From: Nesterenkonia populi
GTDB taxonomy: Bacteria; Actinomycetota; Actinomycetes; Actinomycetales; Micrococcaceae
Reading direction: 5' to 3'
DNA length: 64,000 nt
NCBI RefSeq assembly: GCF_007994735.1
Contig: NZ_VOIL01000001.1
Span: 2,232,001-2,296,000 of the forward strand
Each line of letters opens with the position of its first letter. Positions within the stretch are counted from its first letter, which is position 1. Of the stretch, positions 36,533 through 46,819 are shown one piece after another. The notes under the pieces were generated by a model, which did not search any database, was not told the DNA's origin, and saw nothing but the letters and a program-made list of their open reading frames with translations. Made by a program: the position numbers and the translations under genes.

Positions 36533-37045
36533 GTGATCGAACAGATTGGGGATCTTCTGAGCTCCGGGGGCGCAGACTCCGCCGCGGGCGGAGTGCTGAT
36601 CGCGCTGTGCGGCCTCTTCGCCGTCTGCGCGGTGCGGCTGAGCGTCATCGACCTGCGGGAGCACAGGCTGCCCAACCGGATCATCTACCCGTGGACGGCG
36701 GCCACCCTGGCGCTCCTGGCGGCCGCGGCGGTGCTCACCGGCGACGCCGTCGCCCTCCTCCGGGCCATTATGGGGGCAGTGCTGTGGTCGGCCGGGTTCC
36801 TGTCGGTGCGGCTCATCCACTCCCCCGCTCTGGGCATGGGGGATGTGAAGCTGGCGGCGGTGCTCGGCCTGCATGCGGGGCTCCCCGGCTGGAGCACGCT
36901 GATCCTCGCTGTGACCGCGACGTTCCTCATCGGGGGGCTGGTGGCCCTGGTGCTGCTTGCCGCCGGCCGCGCCGGCCGCGGCTCCCGCATCCCCTTCGGG
37001 CCGTTCATGCTGGGCGGCACAGGCCTGGCCCTGCTACTAGGGTGA
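36533..37045 (+). CDS. A24 family prepilin peptidase (short, TadV/CpaA-like)
   Basis: A 170-residue membrane aspartyl protease with about six helices. Catalytic Asp residues are in SVIDLREHRLPN near 40 and GMGDVKLAA near 98 (the GxGD motif). It lacks the N-methyltransferase cytoplasmic domain of PilD. The GTG start lies 6 nt after TAGGCT. It should process type IV or Flp pilin precursors, but no pilin or tad gene is in the window. Confidence 0.88.
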   Translation: MIEQIGDLLSSGGADSAAGGVLIALCGLFAVCAVRLSVIDLREHRLPNRIIYPWTAATLALLAAAAVLTGDAVALLRAIMGAVLWSAGFLSVRLIHSPALGMGDVKLAAVLGLHAGLPGWSTLILAVTATFLIGGLVALVLLAAGRAGRGSRIPFGPFMLGGTGLALLLG

Positions 37046-37049
37046 AGGC

Positions 37050-37544
37050 GTGGCTACCCCGGAATTCATCAAAGATCTCCGCCGAGACATCGGGCACAAG
37101 GAGCTGCTCCTGCCCGGTGTGACAGCCGTCGTCGTGCGGCGCAATGACGACGACGGGGCAGCTCTTCCCACCCCCGAGGTGCTGCTGGTCAGGCGCGCCG
37201 ACGACGGCAACTGGACCGCCACCTCGGGCATCATGGAGCCCGATGAGGATCCGGCGACGACTGCGGTCCGGGAAGTCGAGGAGGAGACCGGCGTTGTCGC
37301 ACGCCCGGTTCGAGTGACAGGCGTCTCCAACCATGGCCGCGTCACCTATCCCAACGGGGATCAGTGCTGCTTCGTCGACATCGCCTTCGAGATGGAATAC
37401 GTCTCCGGGATCCCAACGATCGGCGACGACGAGTCCCTCGACATCGGATGGTTCTCGGCAGAGGCACTCCCTGAGCCGTTCCTCGACCGCCACCGTCCCC
37501 GTATCGAATGGGCGCTGGACAGCGGAGCGCCCGCCAGGCTGTGA
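37050..37544 (+). CDS. NUDIX hydrolase
   Basis: A 164-residue NUDIX protein. The NUDIX box is complete, Gly-x5-Glu-x7-ArgGlu-x2-GluGlu-x-Gly, in the stretch from GIMEPDE to REVEEETG at about residues 61-82. Hydrolyses a nucleoside diphosphate derivative; substrate unknown. The GTG start lies 4 bp after the prepilin peptidase stop and 6 nt after TAGGGT. Confidence 0.92.
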   Translation: MATPEFIKDLRRDIGHKELLLPGVTAVVVRRNDDDGAALPTPEVLLVRRADDGNWTATSGIMEPDEDPATTAVREVEEETGVVARPVRVTGVSNHGRVTYPNGDQCCFVDIAFEMEYVSGIPTIGDDESLDIGWFSAEALPEPFLDRHRPRIEWALDSGAPARL

Positions 37545-37580
37545 AGCCCGACGGGCGCCCTCGGCCAGAAGGTGCTCGGA

Positions 37581-39014
37581 TCAGCCGGGCTGAGTCATCT
37601 TCTTGACGTCGAGTGCGGCGTCGAGCTGCTCCTCGGTGAGCTCGCCGCGCTCGACGTAGCCCAGCTCCAGGACGGCCTCGCGGACGGTGACCTTGTTCTT
37701 CACCGCGTGCTTGGCGATATCAGCAGCCGCCTCGTAGCCGATGTGCTTGTTCAGCGGGGTGACCACGGAGGGCGAGGCGCCGGCCAGGAAGGCTGCGCGC
37801 TCCTCGTTGGCGGCCAGGCCCCTGATCATCTTGTCGGCCATCACCCGGGAGGTGTTGGTCAGCAGACGGATGGACTCCAGCACGTTCGCGGCCATCACCG
37901 GGATGCCGACGTTCAGCTCGAAGGCACCGTTGGTGGAGGACAGTGCGACGGTGGTGTCGTTGCCGATGACCTGGGCGGAGACCTGGATGGCGGATTCGCA
38001 GATCACCGGGTTCACCTTGCCGGGCATGATGGATGAGCCGGGCTGCAGGTCCGGGATGGCGAGCTCGCCGAGGCCGGTGTTCGGGCCGGAGCCCATCCAG
38101 CGCAGGTCGTTGTTGATCTTCATGAAGCTGTAGGCGATAGTCCGCAGCTGGCCGGAGGCTTCCACCAGGCCGTCGCGGTTGGCCTGGGCCTCGAAGTGGT
38201 CGCGGGCCTCGGTGATGGGCAGGCCGGAGTCCTCGGCGAGGTTCCTGATGGCCTTCTCCGCGAAGCCCAGCGGGGTATTGATGCCGGTGCCCACCGCGGT
38301 GCCGCCGAGCGGAACCTCAGCCACGCGGGGCAGGGCAGCGTCGATCCGCTCAATCCCGTAGCGGACCTGGGCGGCGTAGCCGGAGAACTCCTGTCCGAGA
38401 GTGACCGGGGTGGCGTCCATCAGGTGGGTGCGCCCGGACTTCACCACGTCCTTGAACTCCTCAGCCTTGGCCTCCAGGTGCTCGGCCAAGTAGGCCAGGG
38501 CCGGCTTGAGGTCGGTGACCAGCGCCGCGGTCACCGCCACGTGCACCGAGGTGGGGAACACGTCGTTGGAGGACTGGGAGGCGTTGACGTGGTCGTTGGG
38601 GTGCACGGACTTCTCCGAGCCCTTGGCCTCCAGGTGCTGGTTGGCCAGAGAGGAGAGCACCTCGTTGGTGTTCATGTTGGAGGAGGTGCCGGATCCGGTC
38701 TGGAACACGTCCACGGGGAAGTGCTCGTCCAGCTCACCGGACTCGACCTTCTCGGCGGCGACCACGATCGCCTCGGCGAGCTCCTCGTCGAGCACGCCGA
38801 GCTCGGCATTGGCCTTGGCCGCGGCCTTCTTCACCCGGGCGAGCGCCTCGATGTGGGCTCGCTCCAGGGTGCGCCCGGAAATGGGGAAGTTCTCCAGGGC
38901 GCGCTGGGTCTGGGCCCGGTAGAGGGCGTGGGCTGGCACCTTCACCTCGCCCATGGTGTCCTTCTCGATCCGGTACTGCGTCTCGCCGTTTGCCGCGGGC
39001 GCTGTATCAGCCAT
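37581..39014 (-). CDS. fumC: Class II fumarate hydratase
   Basis: Converts fumarate to malate in the TCA cycle. The 477-residue protein has [14 protein letters not shown] near residue 100, [13 protein letters not shown] near 133, the [15 protein letters not shown] segment and the superfamily signature [11 protein letters not shown] near 320. An AAGGAG ribosome site precedes the ATG. Single-gene unit, convergent with the NUDIX gene. Confidence 0.97.
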   Translation of the reverse strand: MADTAPAANGETQYRIEKDTMGEVKVPAHALYRAQTQRALENFPISGRTLERAHIEALARVKKAAAKANAELGVLDEELAEAIVVAAEKVESGELDEHFPVDVFQTGSGTSSNMNTNEVLSSLANQHLEAKGSEKSVHPNDHVNASQSSNDVFPTSVHVAVTAALVTDLKPALAYLAEHLEAKAEEFKDVVKSGRTHLMDATPVTLGQEFSGYAAQVRYGIERIDAALPRVAEVPLGGTAVGTGINTPLGFAEKAIRNLAEDSGLPITEARDHFEAQANRDGLVEASGQLRTIAYSFMKINNDLRWMGSGPNTGLGELAIPDLQPGSSIMPGKVNPVICESAIQVSAQVIGNDTTVALSSTNGAFELNVGIPVMAANVLESIRLLTNTSRVMADKMIRGLAANEERAAFLAGASPSVVTPLNKHIGYEAAADIAKHAVKNKVTVREAVLELGYVERGELTEEQLDAALDVKKMTQPG

Positions 39015-39141
39015 CACTGCTCCTTCTCGGTATTGTCCTGGGCCAGGGTTCTCCGGCCGAGTCTCCGCGTGTCATCCTAGCCACTCTCTGTGGCACAAGA
39101 CACGTCGACGACGCCGATGCCCGACCCCGCTACGCTGGACG

Positions 39142-39861
39142 ATGATGAGCCTGCACCTGAACCCCGGCGCCCCCGAGCCTGAGCCGCAGCGCTCCCTGAG
39201 CGCGGAGCTGAAGGACTCTGCGGTGCGCACCTTCCTTCCGGTACTGCTGCCGCTGGCGGTGATGTGGCTGCTGTGGCTGGTGAACATGTGGAGCGGGAAC
39301 TGGCTGAACATCACGCTGCGGCTGACCCCGCGCAGCATCGAGGGGCTGAGCGGGATCCTGTTCATGCCGGTGCTGCACGGCAGCTTCAGCCACCTGCTGG
39401 GGAACACGTTCTCCTGGCTGGTGCTGGGCGGGATGGTGTCTCTGCTGACCCGTCGGTTCACGGTGGTGATGTCTGGGGTCTGGCTGATCTCCGGAATCAT
39501 CCTGTGGATGATCGGCACCCCCTGGGTGCTGCGCCCGGACGGCTCCTCCTGGGGCGGGCATGTGGGCGCCTCCGGGGTGATCTACGGGTTCGCCGCGTTC
39601 CTGATCGTATACGGGCTCGTCACGCGGCGGCTGGTGGCGATCCTGTTCGCCGTGTTCGTGATCTTCTTCTACGGGCTGTCGATGCTGATGGGCATGATGC
39701 CGGTGACCTCCGGGTTCCGGGTCTCCTGGACCGGGCACCTGTCCGGGGCGATCGCGGGGATCGTCGTGGCCTGGGTCCTCACCAGGCGGGTGCGGGAGGA
39801 GCGACGCAGCCGCCCCTCCCGCAGTCCTGACTCGGAGGACCAGCCTCCGCCGTGGTTCTGA
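39142..39861 (+). CDS. Rhomboid family intramembrane serine protease
   Basis: A 239-residue membrane protein with six helices. The rhomboid motifs are HGSFSHLLGNTFSW near residue 77, the serine motif GHVGASGVIYGF near 138 and the catalytic His in SWTGHLSGAIAG near 200. Cleaves membrane proteins within the bilayer; substrates unknown. Two adjacent ATGs are possible starts. A TACGCT hexamer lies 5 nt before the first. Confidence 0.93.
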   Translation: MMSLHLNPGAPEPEPQRSLSAELKDSAVRTFLPVLLPLAVMWLLWLVNMWSGNWLNITLRLTPRSIEGLSGILFMPVLHGSFSHLLGNTFSWLVLGGMVSLLTRRFTVVMSGVWLISGIILWMIGTPWVLRPDGSSWGGHVGASGVIYGFAAFLIVYGLVTRRLVAILFAVFVIFFYGLSMLMGMMPVTSGFRVSWTGHLSGAIAGIVVAWVLTRRVREERRSRPSRSPDSEDQPPPWF

Positions 39862-39879
39862 CCCGTCAGCTCCAGCCGC

Positions 39880-41244
39880 TCAGCCCTCTTCGAGGAGCTC
39901 GGTGACCAGAGCGGCGATGCGGCTGCGCTCAGAGCGGGTGAGAGTGATGTGGCCGAAGAGCGGGTTGCCCTTGAGAATCTCCACCACCGCGGCGATGCCG
40001 TCGTGCCGTCCCACCCTCAGATTGTCGCGCTGGGCGACGTCGTGGGTGAGGACGATCTTGGAGTTCTGGCCCATCCGGGACATCACCGTCAGCAGCACGT
40101 TCTTCTCCAAGGACTGGGCCTCATCCACGATCACCCAGGCGTCGTGCAGCGAGCGGCCTCGGATGTGGGTCAGCGGCAGCACCTCCAGCAGCCCGCGCGC
40201 CATGACCTCCTCCAGCACATTCTCGGAGACCAGGGCGCTGAGCGTGTCATAGACAGCCTGCCCCCACGGGTTCATCTTCTCCGCCTCAGTGCCCGGCAGG
40301 TAGCCCAGATCCTGGCCCCCGACGGCGTACAGCGGCCGGAACACCACGATCCTCCTGTGCTCCCCGCGCTCCAGGACCGCCTCGAGCCCTGCGCACAGCG
40401 CCAGCGCGGACTTGCCGGTTCCGGCCCGTCCGCCCATCGACACGATTCCGATCTCCCGGTCCATCAGCATGTCGATCGCCAGGCGCTGCTCCGCCGAGCG
40501 GCCATGCAGCCCGAAGACCTCACGGTCTCCGCGGGCCACCTGCACGTACTTCTTGGAGGAGGCGTCCTGCTTCACCCGGCCCAGGGCGGAGCCCTGCCCG
40601 GACTGGATCACCAGACCGGTGTTGGTCGGAAGCTCCTCGGCCTCGTCCAACTCGACCCGCTCGCCGTCGTAGAGCTCCGCGACCTGATCATCGACGGCGG
40701 TCACCTCCGCAATCCCCGTCCAGCCGGAGTCGGCCACCCACTCGTTGCGGTACTCGTCGGCGTCGAGTCCCATCGCGGAGGCCTTGACCCGCATCGGCAG
40801 GTCTTTGGAGACCACGGTGACGGCACGCCCCTCATCCGCGAAGGACTTGGCGACGGCCAGGATGCGAGCATCGTTGTCCGCGCCCCGGAACCCGGCCGGC
40901 AGCACCTCCTGGCTGATGTGGTTGAGCTCGACGATCAGGTGCCCGCCCTCATCGTTGAGCGGGATCGGCTGGTTCAGGGCACCATGGGTGGTGCGCAGCT
41001 CGTCGAGCAGGCGCAGGGCGGACCGGGCGCAGTAGCCCAGCTCGGAGTCGTGGCGCTTCTTCTCCAGCTCAGAGATCACCACGATCGGGATGATCACCTC
41101 GTGCTCGGCGAAGCGGAGCACCGCCTTCGGGTCGGAGAGCAGCACGGAGGTGTCGAGCACAAAGGACTTCTGCGCGACCTCCTGCGAGACCGCCGTCTCC
41201 AGGGCGGCAGTGTCAGCAGGGGCAGTGATGGGGGTGGTGGCCAC
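39880..41244 (-). CDS. PhoH family PIN-ATPase protein
   Basis: A 454-residue protein joining an N-terminal PIN domain ([15 protein letters not shown] near residue 28, metal-binding Asp residues) to a C-terminal PhoH/RecA-like ATPase (Walker [14 protein letters not shown] near 250, Walker B-like [12 protein letters not shown] near 370). The PhoH2 type is thought to act as an RNA helicase/RNase. The start is GTG. It is followed on its strand by nothing close and is convergent with the rhomboid gene. Confidence 0.93.
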   Translation of the reverse strand: MATTPITAPADTAALETAVSQEVAQKSFVLDTSVLLSDPKAVLRFAEHEVIIPIVVISELEKKRHDSELGYCARSALRLLDELRTTHGALNQPIPLNDEGGHLIVELNHISQEVLPAGFRGADNDARILAVAKSFADEGRAVTVVSKDLPMRVKASAMGLDADEYRNEWVADSGWTGIAEVTAVDDQVAELYDGERVELDEAEELPTNTGLVIQSGQGSALGRVKQDASSKKYVQVARGDREVFGLHGRSAEQRLAIDMLMDREIGIVSMGGRAGTGKSALALCAGLEAVLERGEHRRIVVFRPLYAVGGQDLGYLPGTEAEKMNPWGQAVYDTLSALVSENVLEEVMARGLLEVLPLTHIRGRSLHDAWVIVDEAQSLEKNVLLTVMSRMGQNSKIVLTHDVAQRDNLRVGRHDGIAAVVEILKGNPLFGHITLTRSERSRIAALVTELLEEG

Positions 41245-41505
41245 AGTGTCTCCAGACGTTCAGCACCTCTGCTGCAGAGCCTCGCGGTCCTGCGCATCGG
41301 TTGTCGGATGGTGGTCGGCCGACCCATGACCATGCTGCTGGCCAGGGACCGGGCCGGCCCCTTCTGCCACGCGGCATATGGTCTGGGCCTTCCGGTCAGT
41401 GTTCTGACAGTTCCCAATCTAGGGCCCGAGACGCCGGCGCATCGGATGACACGGAAACATTCAGGTGACAACTGGGTAAACGTTTCTTCACCGCCGGTGA
41501 GCGGC
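41245..41505. other. Intergenic region upstream of the PhoH gene
   Basis: A 261-bp gap with no convincing gene. It holds a perfect 12-bp palindrome GGTCGGCCGACC (41313-41324), an inverted repeat GTCAG-TGTT-CTGAC (41395-41408) and a CTCTGCTGCAGAG hairpin near the PhoH start. It must carry the PhoH promoter, but I could not place one. Confidence 0.4.
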
Positions 41506-42342
41506 TCAGCTGCCGAAGCGGCGCTGCCGGCGGGCGTAGTCGCGGAGGGCGCGGAGGAAGTCCACACGGCGGAAGTCGGGCCAGAGCGCCTCTGCGAAGT
41601 AGAACTCGGAGTAGGCCGACTGCCACATCAGGAAACCGGAGAGCCGCTGCTCGCCGGAGGTGCGGATGATCAGGTCGGGATCGGGCTGACCACGGGTGTA
41701 GAGCCACTCGCCGATCTGCTCGGGGGTGAGCTGCTCGGCGACCTCAGTGAGGGCCTTCTCATTCTTGGCCGCGTCGCGCAGCAGGTCTTTGACCGCATCG
41801 GTGATCTCCTGCCGGCCGCCGTAGCCCACGGCCACATTCACGTGCACACAGGGGTCCTCGGCGGGCTCACCGTCCGGGGTGATGCGTGGGATGGCGCCGG
41901 TTGCGGTGGTGACGTCCCAGAGCTTCTCCGCCAGGGGCTCGGGCAGCAGCTCCGGCTGACCCACGGGGTGCACGCGGACGGGCCGGCCGCCGGGCCGGGA
42001 TTCGGCGAGCCGGTCGAGAAGGTCGCTGATGATCCGCATCAGCTGGTCCAGCTCCTTCGCGGAGCGGCTCATGTTGTCCGTGGAGAGCATGTAGAGGGTC
42101 ACGGTGGGGATGCGCAGCTCGGCGCACCATTCGATGAACTCCACGATCCTCTGCGCCCCAGCCAGATGCCCCTCAGCTGTCTTGGCGCCGGCGAGCTTGG
42201 CCCAGCGGCGGTTGCCGTCCACCACCACGCCGATGTGCTGGGGGGTGCGGCCGTCGCGCAGATCGGCGAGCAGCCGCCGCTCGTACAACGAGTAGGCCAG
42301 GTGCTTCAGGCCCTGCCGGGGCCCTGACTGCGGAAGCTTCAC
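41506..42342 (-). CDS. uppS: Isoprenyl transferase (cis-prenyltransferase)
   Basis: Makes long or short cis-polyprenyl diphosphates for the cell-wall lipid carrier. The 278 residues have the catalytic Asp in HIGVVVDGNRRWAK near 39, the NMSRSAKELDQLM region near 97 and the C-terminal signature RTSGEQRLSGFLMWQSAYSE near 228. Actinobacteria often have two paralogues (Z-farnesyl or decaprenyl); which one this is cannot be told. The GTG start (VKLPQSG) is used; the longer reading overlaps the divergent gene's promoter. Confidence 0.93.
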   Translation of the reverse strand: MKLPQSGPRQGLKHLAYSLYERRLLADLRDGRTPQHIGVVVDGNRRWAKLAGAKTAEGHLAGAQRIVEFIEWCAELRIPTVTLYMLSTDNMSRSAKELDQLMRIISDLLDRLAESRPGGRPVRVHPVGQPELLPEPLAEKLWDVTTATGAIPRITPDGEPAEDPCVHVNVAVGYGGRQEITDAVKDLLRDAAKNEKALTEVAEQLTPEQIGEWLYTRGQPDPDLIIRTSGEQRLSGFLMWQSAYSEFYFAEALWPDFRRVDFLRALRDYARRQRRFGS

Positions 42343-42441
42343 ACCAGCCAGCCTAAGCCAAAAGGAGCGCCCTGCGAGGCCGCACCGCAGCCCCGCACAG
42401 TTATGATCGGCCAGGCACTCAGGCAGATAGAATTCAAGGCT

Positions 42442-43158
42442 ATGGAGACCACCGGGCGGGATTCCCTGACTGCTGAGGGACGGGCCACCGCGCCGGCCGA
42501 GCAGCTCCTGGACCCGCAGGTGCCGCTGAAGCCCAAGCTCCGCGGCTGGCTGCACGCCGCGATGGTCCCGGTGGCGCTGGCCGCGGGGATCGTCGCGGTG
42601 CTGATGGCCCCTTCCCCGGGGCTGCGGGCTGCTGCGGTGATCTATTCGATCACCGGGCTGCTGCTGTTCAGCGTCTCAGCCGCCTACCACCTCGGCCGGT
42701 GGCGGCCGCGGACCAAGGTGGTCCTGAAGCGGGTGGACCACGCGAACATCATGCTGCTGATCGCCGGCACCTACACTGCGCTGACCCCGGCGCTGCTGCC
42801 AAACCCCCAGGCCACGATCCTGCTGACCGGGGTGTGGGCGGGTGCGATCGGCGGAGTGCTCTTCCGGGTGTTCTGGACCACCGCCCCCCGCTGGCTGTCC
42901 ACGCTCATCTATGTGGTGCTGGGGCTCTCGGCTCTGTGGTTCATCGCAGACTTCTTCGCCGCCCAGGTCGCCGCAGCCGCACTCATCTGCGTCGGGGGCG
43001 CCGCCTATGTCGCCGGGGCAGTCTTCTACGCGATCAGACGGCCGAACATCTCACCGAACTGGTTCGGCTTCCACGAGCTGTTCCATGCCTGCACGCTCAT
43101 CGGCTTCGGCTGCCACTACGCGGCCATCCTCATCGGCTTCGCCGCCTGGACCGGCTGA
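42442..43158 (+). CDS. Hemolysin III family (PAQR/TrhA-like) membrane protein
   Basis: A 238-residue seven-helix membrane protein of the hemolysin III/PAQR family, with the metal-site patterns SAAYHLGRW near residue 79, KRVDHANIMLLIAGTYT near 93 and the C-terminal HELFHACTLIGFGCHY near 215. Bacterial members (TrhA) affect membrane lipid homeostasis; haemolysis is not implied. TAGAAT lies 8 nt before the ATG, which suits a leaderless start. Confidence 0.9.
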   Translation: METTGRDSLTAEGRATAPAEQLLDPQVPLKPKLRGWLHAAMVPVALAAGIVAVLMAPSPGLRAAAVIYSITGLLLFSVSAAYHLGRWRPRTKVVLKRVDHANIMLLIAGTYTALTPALLPNPQATILLTGVWAGAIGGVLFRVFWTTAPRWLSTLIYVVLGLSALWFIADFFAAQVAAAALICVGGAAYVAGAVFYAIRRPNISPNWFGFHELFHACTLIGFGCHYAAILIGFAAWTG

Positions 43159-43182
43159 GCACCGGCATCGTGACCTGTGCCG

Positions 43183-43211
43183 CTGACGCGAGGCTCTGCT
43201 GTCCGTAGGCT
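43183..43211 (+). promoter_or_regulatory. Candidate leaderless promoter of the YyaL-like gene
   Basis: CTGACG and TAGGCT are spaced by 17 bp, and TAGGCT ends 6 nt before the ATG, so transcription would start at or next to the start codon. Confidence 0.5.
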
Positions 43212-43217
43212 GGAAGC

Positions 43218-45353
43218 ATGAGCAACCGCCTCGCCGACGCCCAGTCCGCCTACCTCCGCCAGCATGCCGAGAACCCGGTGGACTGGTGGCCCTGGTCGGC
43301 GGAAGCCTTCGAGGAGGCTCGGCGGCGGGATGTGCCCGTCTTCATCTCCATCGGGTACGCGGCCTGCCACTGGTGCCACGTGATGGCAGGGGAATCCTTC
43401 GAGGATGAGACCGCCGCCGCGCACCTGAACGAGAAGTTCGTCTCCATCAAAGTGGACCGCGAGGAACGGCCTGACGTGGACGACACCTACATGGCCGCCG
43501 TCCAGGCGATGACCGGCGCCGGCGGCTGGCCCATGAGCGTCTTCACCACCCCGGACGGACGGGTCTTCCACGCCGGCACCTACTTCCCTCCCCGGCGTCG
43601 CGGGCAGATTCCCAGCTTCACCGAGGTGTGCGACGCCGTCTACCAGGCCTGGTCCCAGCGCCGCGAGCAGGTCGAGGCTCAGGCGAAGGACATCGCTGAG
43701 GCGCTCGCCGGGCAGCGCCGCCAGCAGTCCCAGATGGCCACCGTGGTGCACACCGACGACGACGGCGGCGCGGCGGCGCTGACGAAGGACAGGTTCGCAC
43801 AGCTGGCAGCCCAGGCGCTCGATGTGCTCTCCGAGCAGGAGGACACCGTCCACGGCGGCTTCAGCGCAGCGCCGAAGTTCCCGCCGTCGCCGCTGCTGGG
43901 CTGGCTGCTGGAGGACGCCGCATGGAACCCCGAGTATGAATCCGGGGACCTCGCGGTCCGCACAGCCGAGGCAATGGGGCGCTCGGCGCTGTTCGACCAT
44001 GTCGAGGGCGGCTTCGCCCGCTACGCCACCGATCAGGCATGGGCGCTGCCGCACTTCGAGAAGATGCTCTACGACAACGCCCAGCTGCTCGGCCACTACG
44101 CGAAGCTCTCCGTCCACCCCGCCGCAGACCAGGCCGCACGGGACGATGCGGCGCGAACGGCCCGGATGACCATCCAGTGGCTCAAAGACCGCATGCTGCT
44201 GGAGGACTCCGGGCTGATCGCCTCCAGCCTCGACGCTGACACGGTCTTCCCGGACGGCAGCCACGTGGAGGGCGGCACCTACATCTTCAGCGACGCCGAG
44301 CTGGCCGAGGCTGCGGCCTCCGCGGGACTCAGCGACGAGCAGGCGCAGCAGGTGGTGCGCCTGAACCGCGGGGTGCCCGCCGACGAGCACGGCGTCGCCG
44401 CCGCGGCGCCTCTGAACATCACAGCTGAGACGCCGCGGACCGTCCACTTCGACGCCCCGCTCGGCGCTGAGGAGCGCGCCGTCTGGGACGCCGTGGTGCC
44501 GGAGCTGCGTCGCCGTCGTGCCGAACGCCCCCAGCCCGCACGGGACGAGAAGGTGGTGGCCGCCTGGAACGCCCAGGCGGTCCGCTCCCTCGCTGAGGCG
44601 TCCGCCCTCTGGGGCGACGCCGAGCTGCTGGAGTTCGCGGAGCAGCTCGCCTCCCGACTCTGGGAGATCCATGTGGACGAGCAGGGCCGGGTGCACCGCA
44701 CCTCCTACGCCGGCCGGCGAGGCACGGGCCTCGGCACGCTCAGCGACCACGCCCACCTCGTCACCGCCTGCTTCGCGCTCGCCTCCGGCGGTGCTGATCC
44801 CCGCTGGGCCGAGCGGGCGGCCGAAGTCCTCCGCTTCACCCTGGAGAAGTTCGTCACACGCGGGGAGGAAGCCATCGAAGTGCTGGACAGCTTGGACGAG
44901 GAGGGCCTGCTGACCGCGGCACAGGCAGGCGCCGCGCACGCCTCACCTCTGGACGGACCTGAGCCGAGCGCCATCGCAGCGCTCGCGCTGGCGACGCAGC
45001 AGGCCGAGGCCTTCGCGGCGGAGGCTGAGCTCCCGGTCCGCTCGGACGAGCTGCTCCAGCATGTGCAGGTCGCCGCACCCAAAGCACCGATCGCGGTGGG
45101 GGCGAGCCTTCTGGCTGCCCGCCGGTCGGTGCAGCAGTCCCCGGCGCTGCGGATCTTCGGGGGCACCGAGGAGGACGCCGCTGAGGTGCGACGAACAGGT
45201 GCGCTCTGCGGAGTTCCCGTCGAGCCGGTGGAGCCCGGAACTCTCGGCGAGGCCTCCGGGCTGAGCCTTGCGGTGTGCCTCAACGGGCCCGAGCAGTCCA
45301 TGTGCCTGGCGCCCCAGCCCACCATCGACGCCGCCCTTGAGCCGCTGCGCTGA
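43218..45353 (+). CDS. Thioredoxin-domain protein, YyaL/SPATA20 (DUF255) family
   Basis: A 711-residue cytosolic protein. The N-terminal 170 residues are a thioredoxin-like domain with the CxxC of [11 protein letters not shown] near 50 and [13 protein letters not shown] near 98; the rest is an alpha/alpha-barrel glycosidase-like domain ([15 protein letters not shown] near 215, [16 protein letters not shown] near 275). Widely conserved but of unknown function. Complete and of usual length. Confidence 0.93.
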   Translation: MSNRLADAQSAYLRQHAENPVDWWPWSAEAFEEARRRDVPVFISIGYAACHWCHVMAGESFEDETAAAHLNEKFVSIKVDREERPDVDDTYMAAVQAMTGAGGWPMSVFTTPDGRVFHAGTYFPPRRRGQIPSFTEVCDAVYQAWSQRREQVEAQAKDIAEALAGQRRQQSQMATVVHTDDDGGAAALTKDRFAQLAAQALDVLSEQEDTVHGGFSAAPKFPPSPLLGWLLEDAAWNPEYESGDLAVRTAEAMGRSALFDHVEGGFARYATDQAWALPHFEKMLYDNAQLLGHYAKLSVHPAADQAARDDAARTARMTIQWLKDRMLLEDSGLIASSLDADTVFPDGSHVEGGTYIFSDAELAEAAASAGLSDEQAQQVVRLNRGVPADEHGVAAAAPLNITAETPRTVHFDAPLGAEERAVWDAVVPELRRRRAERPQPARDEKVVAAWNAQAVRSLAEASALWGDAELLEFAEQLASRLWEIHVDEQGRVHRTSYAGRRGTGLGTLSDHAHLVTACFALASGGADPRWAERAAEVLRFTLEKFVTRGEEAIEVLDSLDEEGLLTAAQAGAAHASPLDGPEPSAIAALALATQQAEAFAAEAELPVRSDELLQHVQVAAPKAPIAVGASLLAARRSVQQSPALRIFGGTEEDAAEVRRTGALCGVPVEPVEPGTLGEASGLSLAVCLNGPEQSMCLAPQPTIDAALEPLR

Positions 45354-45388
45354 AGCAGCTCGTCCCAGCGGCTGGTCAGCTGAGGGCC

Positions 45389-45772
45389 TCAGCCCTTTGC
45401 CGCGGGGGCCTGCGGGTCAGTGTCATCAGGAGCCTCTGCGGGGCCGAAGCGCGCCTCCGCTGCCGCGGTGCGGGCCCGCTGCTGGGATTCGGAGATCTCA
45501 CCGGGCGTGATCTCATGGGGGAAGTCGGGCTCCTCGCCCTCGTTCTCCGCCTCCACCTGGGATGCGTACTTCATGCGGCGCATGCGCTTGACCAGGTCAC
45601 GGATGACCAGCACGGCCAGGCCCACCATCAGGGCGGTGAAGAGAAAGCCCGCGATGCCGGGAGTGATGTCCTCCTCCTCCAGGCCGGGCCGCAGGTCGGG
45701 TGACTCGCCGCCACCGCCGCCGGGCCACCACTGGGTCAGCAGCGGCAGCAGATCCGCAGAGAAGAAGTCCAT
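45389..45772 (-). CDS. Small single-pass membrane protein
   Basis: A 127-residue protein with a Gly-rich N terminus, one membrane helix at about 41-58 (GFLFTALMVGLAVLVI), a basic stretch and an acidic Ala/Pro-rich tail. It lies 32 bp after mca on the same strand. Small proteins of this kind are frequent next to actinobacterial mca genes. Function unknown. Confidence 0.8.
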   Translation of the reverse strand: MDFFSADLLPLLTQWWPGGGGGESPDLRPGLEEEDITPGIAGFLFTALMVGLAVLVIRDLVKRMRRMKYASQVEAENEGEEPDFPHEITPGEISESQQRARTAAAEARFGPAEAPDDTDPQAPAAKG

Positions 45773-45804
45773 AGTGCGCCTATTCTACGCGTTCCCCAAC
45801 ACCC

Positions 45805-46800
45805 TCAGGTTCTCGGGATCCCCTGGAAGAGGTCGTACTCGGGCGTCTCGGCCTCCACCTTGGAGTCCACCAGCACAAAGTCGTCGAACGGCCAGATCTT
45901 CCGCAGGAAGTCGTTGGGAGTTGCGAAGAAGAACCCGTTCGGCTCCACCTGGGTGCGGTGGGCTCGCAGGGCGGCGTCACGGGCCTCCAGGTACTCCCCC
46001 ACCGGCACCTGCGTGGTGACCTGGTGCTGGGTGAGCCACTCGGGCCGCTCCGACTCGTCCTCCCAGCGGGCCAGCCGCTCCCCGTAGACAGACTCGAAGC
46101 CGGCCTCGATCAGCGCCTCATGGATGGCGCGGAACCTGCCGGGGTTGAACGCGCGGTCATAGTAGAGCTTCTGCGGCTGCCAGGGCTCCCCCAGTCCCCC
46201 GTAGCGCTCAGGGTCGCCCGCGGCCTCGTAGGCCTCCATGCTGATCCGGTGGGTCATGATGTGGTCGGGGTGCGGGTAGCCGCCGGACTCGTCGTAGGTG
46301 GTCAGCACGTGCGGCCGGAACCGGCGGATCAGCCGCACCAGCGGAGCCGCGGCCTGCTCCAGCGGCAGGGTCGCGAAGCTTCCGAACGGCAGGGGCGGCA
46401 TCGGATCCCCCTCCGGCAGGCCGGAGTCGGCGAAGCCCATCCACACCTGCTCGATGCCCAGCGCCTCAGCCGCCGCCGCCATCTCGTCCCGGCGCACCCC
46501 GGGCAGGTCACGGTGGCACTGCTGAATGTCGCCGGCCTCCGGGTTGAGGAGATCTCCCCGCTCCCCGCCGGTGGCAGTGACGACCATCACTTCAGCCCCG
46601 GCGTCGGCGTAGGCGGCCATCATCGCCGCACCCTTGGACGACTCGTCGTCCGGATGGGCGTGCACCGCCAGCAGCCGCAGGCCCGAGCAGTCCGGCACAC
46701 TGCTGGGGCCTTCTGGGATACGGGCCTCCAGCTCGGCTGCCGCGGCCCCGGCAGCGGCGCCTCCGGGGGCAGCTTCGGTCTGGTGGGTCAGCTGACTCAT
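45805..46800 (-). CDS. mca: Mycothiol S-conjugate amidase
   Basis: Cleaves mycothiol S-conjugates to mercapturic acids for export, a detoxification route specific to mycothiol-making actinobacteria. The 331-residue zinc amidase has AVHAHPDDESSKGAAMM near residue 49 and SGGYPHPDHIMTH near 172, which supply the His-Asp-His zinc ligands. It has a short Ala-rich N terminus. Divergent from DUF4307 with only 19 bp between start codons. Confidence 0.95.
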   Translation of the reverse strand: MSQLTHQTEAAPGGAAAGAAAAELEARIPEGPSSVPDCSGLRLLAVHAHPDDESSKGAAMMAAYADAGAEVMVVTATGGERGDLLNPEAGDIQQCHRDLPGVRRDEMAAAAEALGIEQVWMGFADSGLPEGDPMPPLPFGSFATLPLEQAAAPLVRLIRRFRPHVLTTYDESGGYPHPDHIMTHRISMEAYEAAGDPERYGGLGEPWQPQKLYYDRAFNPGRFRAIHEALIEAGFESVYGERLARWEDESERPEWLTQHQVTTQVPVGEYLEARDAALRAHRTQVEPNGFFFATPNDFLRKIWPFDDFVLVDSKVEAETPEYDLFQGIPRT

Positions 46801-46806
46801 GCCGAC

Positions 46807-46813
46807 TAGACTA
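46807..46813. promoter_or_regulatory. Shared bidirectional -10 between mca and DUF4307
   Basis: TAGACTA reads TAGACT on the plus strand and TAGTCT on the minus strand, each ending 7 nt before a start codon. The 19-bp gap leaves room for no other promoter, so both genes probably use this overlapping -10 symmetrically as leaderless transcripts. No good -35 was found on either side. Confidence 0.55.
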
Positions 46814-46819
46814 TCTCCG

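Noticed and set aside
39949..42327. A 792-codon open frame on the plus strand
   Set aside because: Antisense to the PhoH and uppS genes, both of which have complete family motifs.
43116..44939. A 607-codon minus-strand frame with Cys-rich start
   Set aside because: Antisense to the YyaL-like gene and the end of the hemolysin III gene; no motifs or ribosome site.
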